64,000 nucleotides of DNA, from the NCBI GenBank assembly GCA_014332815.1, contig JACSZT010000007.1, forward strand, positions 122,400-186,399, given 5' to 3'. The translations under genes and the position numbers were made by a program. The notes under the pieces are model-generated. The model was not told the origin of the DNA and ran no database searches. It was given only the letters and a program-made list of their open reading frames with translations. Shown in pieces: positions 60,222 through 64,000 of the stretch. Numbering within the stretch: the first letter of the stretch is position 1; each line of letters starts with the position of its first letter. Source of the DNA: Weissella confusa. GTDB lineage: Bacteria > Bacillota > Bacilli > Lactobacillales > Lactobacillaceae.

Positions 60222-61118
60222 CTACTTACCAGCCAAGGCCATCTTAGCTTGCTTGATGCGGATAATCTTGCGAATCAAGACACCGATAATCGTGGCCACA
60301 ACCACCATCAATCCGGCGAACCACAAGAATTCTGAACGAATCGTACCAGTTGGTAACGTATCACCTGGCACTTGCTTACCCGTCACCAACAAACGGTGTG
60401 AGTTCACACCAACTGGCGTACAACTAACCAACGTCACCAAGTTCTCCTTAGGGTTCAACTTGAACGCGTTTTGCATCTTGTCGGGCTTCATGACACGGAT
60501 TTCAACAACCTCATACGTCATCGTCTTGCTACCAAGGGCTTCGATGTAGAACTTATCGCCCTTCTTCATCTTACCCAAGTCCGTAAACAACTTTGAGGTT
60601 GGCAAACCTGAGTGCGCCATGATGGCAGTGTGCAACCCTTCCTTGTTAGCTTGTGGCAAAGACGTACCCGGCACAATACCCGCACCCGTACGCAACACCT
60701 TTTCCTTCACAGAGTTGTAGATTGGTAAACGCAACCCACCAAGCTCCGGAATTGACAAGACACCCAATGGCTTACCAGCAATCTTCGTCAAAGAAGAATT
60801 CTTACCCGTTTCCACGTCCTTCTTTTGGTTCAGCTCAATCATTGCCTTCACCACGTCAGGATCCGTATCACCGTTTGTGCTCTGCGCCTTCTTCTTAATT
60901 TCTTCGTTACGCTTATCAGCTTCAGCTTGCAACTTCGCCTTTTCGTTGGCATTCATCTGCGCAGCCGTCGTTTCGTAACTTCGCGCAATTCCCGATTGGT
61001 GGGTTGCTTCATAAGCTTGCGTCACAATTGGATATGAGAAGATACTCAAGCCCACAATAAATAGAATCCAGGTTGACCAACTGGCCCCGGCCATAAACTT
61101 CTTTTTCTTCTTTGCCAT
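60222..61118 (-). CDS. srtC: Class C (pilus) sortase
   Basis: Transpeptidase that polymerises pilins, 298 residues. An N-terminal membrane helix (STWILFIVGLSIFSYPIV) and a charged region with a DPD sequence at about 86-88 (possible lid) come first. The catalytic domain has His169 (MAHSGLP), Cys233 (LVSCTPVGVNSHR) and Arg242. A second C-terminal membrane helix (FAGLMVVVATIIGVLI) and basic tail are typical of class C. It follows the pilin gene by 69 bases behind GGGGGAG. Only one sortase is found in the window. Confidence 0.93.
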   Translation of the reverse strand: MAKKKKKFMAGASWSTWILFIVGLSIFSYPIVTQAYEATHQSGIARSYETTAAQMNANEKAKLQAEADKRNEEIKKKAQSTNGDTDPDVVKAMIELNQKKDVETGKNSSLTKIAGKPLGVLSIPELGGLRLPIYNSVKEKVLRTGAGIVPGTSLPQANKEGLHTAIMAHSGLPTSKLFTDLGKMKKGDKFYIEALGSKTMTYEVVEIRVMKPDKMQNAFKLNPKENLVTLVSCTPVGVNSHRLLVTGKQVPGDTLPTGTIRSEFLWFAGLMVVVATIIGVLIRKIIRIKQAKMALAGK

Positions 61119-61187
61119 TCTTTTCTCCCCCGAGTTAATAGCTAAATATGTATCCCGCCGATCACCCGGCGAGCAAACTAATTAAGA

Positions 61188-63752
61188 TTAGTCATTGTTT
61201 TGGGCACGACGCTTCTTAATCAAAGCAATCAAACCTGCCAAGCCAAGCAACGTCAACAAGCCGCCAAGGGCCGTTGCCGTGTATGGCAAGATACCACCAG
61301 CGTGCGTTGGTGTATCGTTGATTTGCGGCGTTTCGTTACGGTAGTTGGCAACCGTAATGTCGTCTGACGTTGCAGCGCCGTTAATCTTACCTGATTGCGT
61401 GTTTGACAACGTGAAGTAGTGTGGTTCCGTCATCAACTTGTAGCCTGATGGCGCTTCACGCTCGATCAATTGGTAATCACCGCCGGCCAATCCACAGTAT
61501 TGCAAGTATCCATCAGGACCTGAATAGTGGGTCGTGGCATTGTCTTCACGAATCGTCCACAAGATGTCTCCCATCGGATCAGATGCGTTTGAGTGCATTG
61601 ATGCCATTGGCTCACCCGTCGTCATATCTTCGTGCATGAAGTATACCCAACGCGTCTTGCCGGCCTTCACATCATCCCGCAGTTGTTGGACATCTTGCTC
61701 AGATGCCGTACGCTTCATGTTAGGGAAACGGGTTGCTGAATACATTTCAGCAATGATTTCATCAATGTTCGTTGATGTCACCTTAAGTCCCAAATCAAAT
61801 CCAGCGCCGGCCAAACCGTTCGTGATGTTACCGTTACTGTCAGTCTTCACATCACCATCCGTCTTGATGATTTCCCATCCAGCCGTGAATGTGTGCGTCT
61901 TATCGTCGTCTGATCCACCGTCATACTTGGTGTTGTAATCCAAATCAATCTTGTTAACCAAGTGATCCGCTTGCAACGCTGTGTTACCAGCCGAGTTAAT
62001 CTTCCAGCTCAAGTTCCATGAACCGTCGTCAGCACCTTCTGCCAACAACTTTTCAATCAACGCACCAATTGCTTGGCGACCAGAAGCCGTCATATCCAAC
62101 ACGATTTCACCGTTTTCAACTGGCTTCGTCCAGTCAACCACACGTGCTGGGTTAGCTGCATCACCTTGTCCAACGAATGTGTACGTACTCTCGTGACCGA
62201 ACAAGTTGAATGATGATGCATCAAAGCCTTCAGCCAAACTCGTCACTTGTGGTGCAGTTGCCGCATCATAAGCAATTGTCTTACCATTCAATGTTGAACC
62301 GTTTTGATCAGTCGTAAAGCCAAGACCCTTACCAGTCACACCTTCGTCAATCAATGACTTGTCAGTTGCGTGGTTCACTGGGTACAAGCCGTTCACGACT
62401 TGTGACAATGGCACTGACTTCGTCTCGCCGTTTTGCGTGTACGTCAATGCCAAATCCATTGACATCCAGTTCACTTGATATGGCATTTCATCAGTCAACG
62501 TGTAGTTCGTGTAATCAGCAATGTTCTTGTTCAACTCAGACGTGATGTCCCATGTAAACTTTTGACCACGGGCGATACCTTCCTTGTCATCACCAGTACC
62601 CTTTTCATTGGCACCAAACGTTTGGTTATCAACCGTAATGGCCTTGTCGACTTGCAACTCATCATAGTTGACCAACTTCGCAGCATTTTCGCTGTCTTGT
62701 TCAGCCGTTACAACCGTGACTTGTGGGTCCGTCAAGTAACCCTTAGGCGCCATCAATTCGGCAATGACGTATTGTTGTCCCTTTGAAATCGCGATACCGT
62801 CGTTTGCATCAAAGACAACTTGTCCGTCCTTGTCAGTTGATTCAATTGTGAATTGGTCTGACGACAAGCCCAACGCAGCCGCGACCAATGAATCAGCCTT
62901 CGCTGGCGTCTTTTCAATATCCTTAATCAATTGTGGCAAGACTTCGTTCAACTTATCTTGTGATGAAGCTGGCGCAAGCAAAATTTGCGCACCACCCAAA
63001 GCCTTCTTCGTTTCCGCGTCAGTCTTCTTAATCGTCAATGAAGCCGTCTTGTATTGCTTTGTGTATACGTGCAAAGGTGACTCAGTGTCATACCAGTAGT
63101 CAGCCTTAGTTCCGTTTGACTTACCCATTGGCAAATCCAAGAAGATTGGCAACGCTTCATCTGTACCAGTGGCATCAGAATCTTGTGTAATCACCCATTG
63201 TCCGTTTGGCAACGTCACCGTCGTTTCACCTTCGCCGTCAGTTGCCTTTGTTGTTTGCGTCTTCAAGCCAGCATCCTTAACAGCCTGCACGAATTGGTCG
63301 CGATCAACAACTTCAACTGTCTTGTCCAACACATTGTCGTTTCCCAAATTAGTCGTTGCGACACCTGATGGGACATCAACAACCTTCAACAACTTTGACC
63401 AATCAATACCCTTAATCTTATCTGTGGCAATCGTTGGAATACCATCAGTCTTAGAATAAGTTACCACCCCTGCTGGCAGCTCATAAGCTGTAAACGTTGC
63501 CCCAGTTGTCGTTTCCCAAGTTGTATCAGGATCAGCATCCTTCAACGTATTCAAATCCTTTTCTTCACCTGAACCCCACAACATTGGCGCGTTGTCTGGA
63601 TCAGTATCACTAACATCCGTAATAGCATGAATCATAACGGTTGTTTCTTTTGGCTCATTGTCGATGCTTGACTTTGCCAACGCATCCCCAGTCGTTAGCA
63701 AAATCGGTGCAATCAACGTCCCCATTAATAGTAATGAACGATGCTTTTTCAT
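61188..63752 (-). CDS. Pilin backbone-like surface protein with LPYTA sorting signal
   Basis: An 854-residue surface protein. The signal peptide is residues 1-26 (SLLLMGTLIAPILLT). The N-terminal pilin domain ends in YWYDTESPLHVYTKQ, which matches the WxxxVxVYPK pilin motif with YTK for YPK (K232 as likely cross-link lysine). Next is a Cna-B/SpaA domain (LTIKKTDAETKKALGGAQIL, E box YVIAELMAPKGY), then an isopeptide-type domain (about 370-640). A second Cna-B domain follows (FDLGLKVTSTN to YQLIEREAPSGY). The end is ILPYTATALGG (LPYTA at about 822-826), a membrane helix and KKRRAQNND. Co-transcribed with the class C sortase, so probably the major pilin. Confidence 0.9.
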   Translation of the reverse strand: MKKHRSLLLMGTLIAPILLTTGDALAKSSIDNEPKETTVMIHAITDVSDTDPDNAPMLWGSGEEKDLNTLKDADPDTTWETTTGATFTAYELPAGVVTYSKTDGIPTIATDKIKGIDWSKLLKVVDVPSGVATTNLGNDNVLDKTVEVVDRDQFVQAVKDAGLKTQTTKATDGEGETTVTLPNGQWVITQDSDATGTDEALPIFLDLPMGKSNGTKADYWYDTESPLHVYTKQYKTASLTIKKTDAETKKALGGAQILLAPASSQDKLNEVLPQLIKDIEKTPAKADSLVAAALGLSSDQFTIESTDKDGQVVFDANDGIAISKGQQYVIAELMAPKGYLTDPQVTVVTAEQDSENAAKLVNYDELQVDKAITVDNQTFGANEKGTGDDKEGIARGQKFTWDITSELNKNIADYTNYTLTDEMPYQVNWMSMDLALTYTQNGETKSVPLSQVVNGLYPVNHATDKSLIDEGVTGKGLGFTTDQNGSTLNGKTIAYDAATAPQVTSLAEGFDASSFNLFGHESTYTFVGQGDAANPARVVDWTKPVENGEIVLDMTASGRQAIGALIEKLLAEGADDGSWNLSWKINSAGNTALQADHLVNKIDLDYNTKYDGGSDDDKTHTFTAGWEIIKTDGDVKTDSNGNITNGLAGAGFDLGLKVTSTNIDEIIAEMYSATRFPNMKRTASEQDVQQLRDDVKAGKTRWVYFMHEDMTTGEPMASMHSNASDPMGDILWTIREDNATTHYSGPDGYLQYCGLAGGDYQLIEREAPSGYKLMTEPHYFTLSNTQSGKINGAATSDDITVANYRNETPQINDTPTHAGGILPYTATALGGLLTLLGLAGLIALIKKRRAQNND

Positions 63753-63853
63753 CCGCGTATCTCCTCAAAAATCATATCCTTATTTTTAATCCCATACTTG
63801 ACCACGTATGAGTTTTTCTTCACAGTAAAATTGTCACAAAAAAAAACGGCGTT

Positions 63854-64000
63854 TGAACTGAACCCCGAAAATTGGAGTGACGTTTAAGCGGCTAACTGGT
63901 CGGAAAGATTTCGGTATTGAACCGGAGTTCTTCCGGCCAGTTTTGTTTTTATCCGCTTATTGTTGTAGTAATAGACATAGTTAGTTATGGCGGACTTTAA
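63854..64000 (-). mobile_element. IS3-family insertion sequence, right end (partial)
   Basis: The window's end holds the 3' part of an IS3-family element. It has a transposase C-terminus followed by a terminal repeat starting TGAACTGAACCCCGAAAATT (read from 63854 on the plus strand), like the TGAACTG-type ends of IS3/IS150 relatives. The other end lies outside the window. Confidence 0.75.
63884..64000 (-). CDS. IS3-family transposase, C-terminal fragment
   Basis: The last 38 codons of a transposase (OrfB type), cut by the window edge. NYVYYYNNKRIKTKLAGRTP followed by VQYRNLSDQL is the standard C-terminal block after the DDE catalytic Glu. The stop is at 63884-63886, about 30 bases before the element's end. 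Confidence 0.85.
   Translation of the reverse strand, partial: LKSAITNYVYYYNNKRIKTKLAGRTPVQYRNLSDQLAA

Overview
The window is chromosomal DNA from a low-to-moderate GC Gram-positive lactic acid bacterium. It most likely belongs to Weissella (Lactobacillaceae, formerly Leuconostocaceae). The evidence is the gene order tdk-prfA-prmC-ywlC-glyA-upp next to the F-type ATP synthase operon, a ctsR-clpC pair without mcsA/mcsB, MurT/GatD, AdhE, and Weissella-like RNA polymerase and surface proteins. The genus is inferred from protein resemblance by eye, not from a database search. Nearly every gene lies on the minus strand. The exceptions are exoA, a tRNA-Asn and a tandem tRNA-Glu pair.

Layout. 1-8.9 kb: rpoC (cut by the window edge), rpoB, clpC and ctsR, with a CtsR operator over the ctsR ribosome binding site. 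9.1-9.5 kb: a tRNA cluster (Leu-Thr-Gly-Arg in transcription order). 9.7-14.1 kb: DacA carboxypeptidase, serS, a deoxynucleoside kinase and a VanY-type carboxypeptidase. 14.2-20.6 kb: the atpBEFHAGDC operon. 20.9-22.2 kb: uraA behind a PyrR-type attenuator. 22.4-28.8 kb: an SDR-like protein, then the tdk-to-upp operon. 28.9-30 kb: a secreted HExxH protein of unknown family. 30.1-32.2 kb: murT-gatD. 32.4-33.6 kb: a membrane glycosyltransferase with a previously missable 58-residue membrane protein in front of it. 33.7-35.5 kb: a MucBP-domain protein and manA behind a probable cre site.

35.8-42.8 kb holds two very large paralogous surface proteins. Both end in an FPRVGG sorting signal in place of LPXTG. 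43.1-51.7 kb: a heterodimeric ABC exporter, a ydcF-hflX-phosphatase operon, the tRNA-Glu pair and an ABC-2 transporter. 51.9-54.2 kb: exoA, a MucBP/CAP-like surface protein whose signal peptide is out of frame because of a run of seven G, and a 49-residue orphan gene. 54.4-60.1 kb: adhE with candidate Rex and cre sites, a structured intergenic region, a DUF697 protein and pepO. 60.2-64 kb: a pilin-class C sortase pair, with the end of an IS3-family element just upstream.

The core of the window is housekeeping: transcription, proteostasis, energy, nucleotide salvage, translation and peptidoglycan. The accessory content is the cell surface: pilin and sortase, twin adhesins, MucBP proteins, a secreted putative metallopeptidase and a glycosyltransferase. 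The most unusual signals are the G7 frameshift that would switch secretion of a surface protein, the FPRVGG anchors shared by the two adhesins, a MurT without any cysteine of the usual zinc ribbon, and several small or structured elements that standard length cut-offs would miss.
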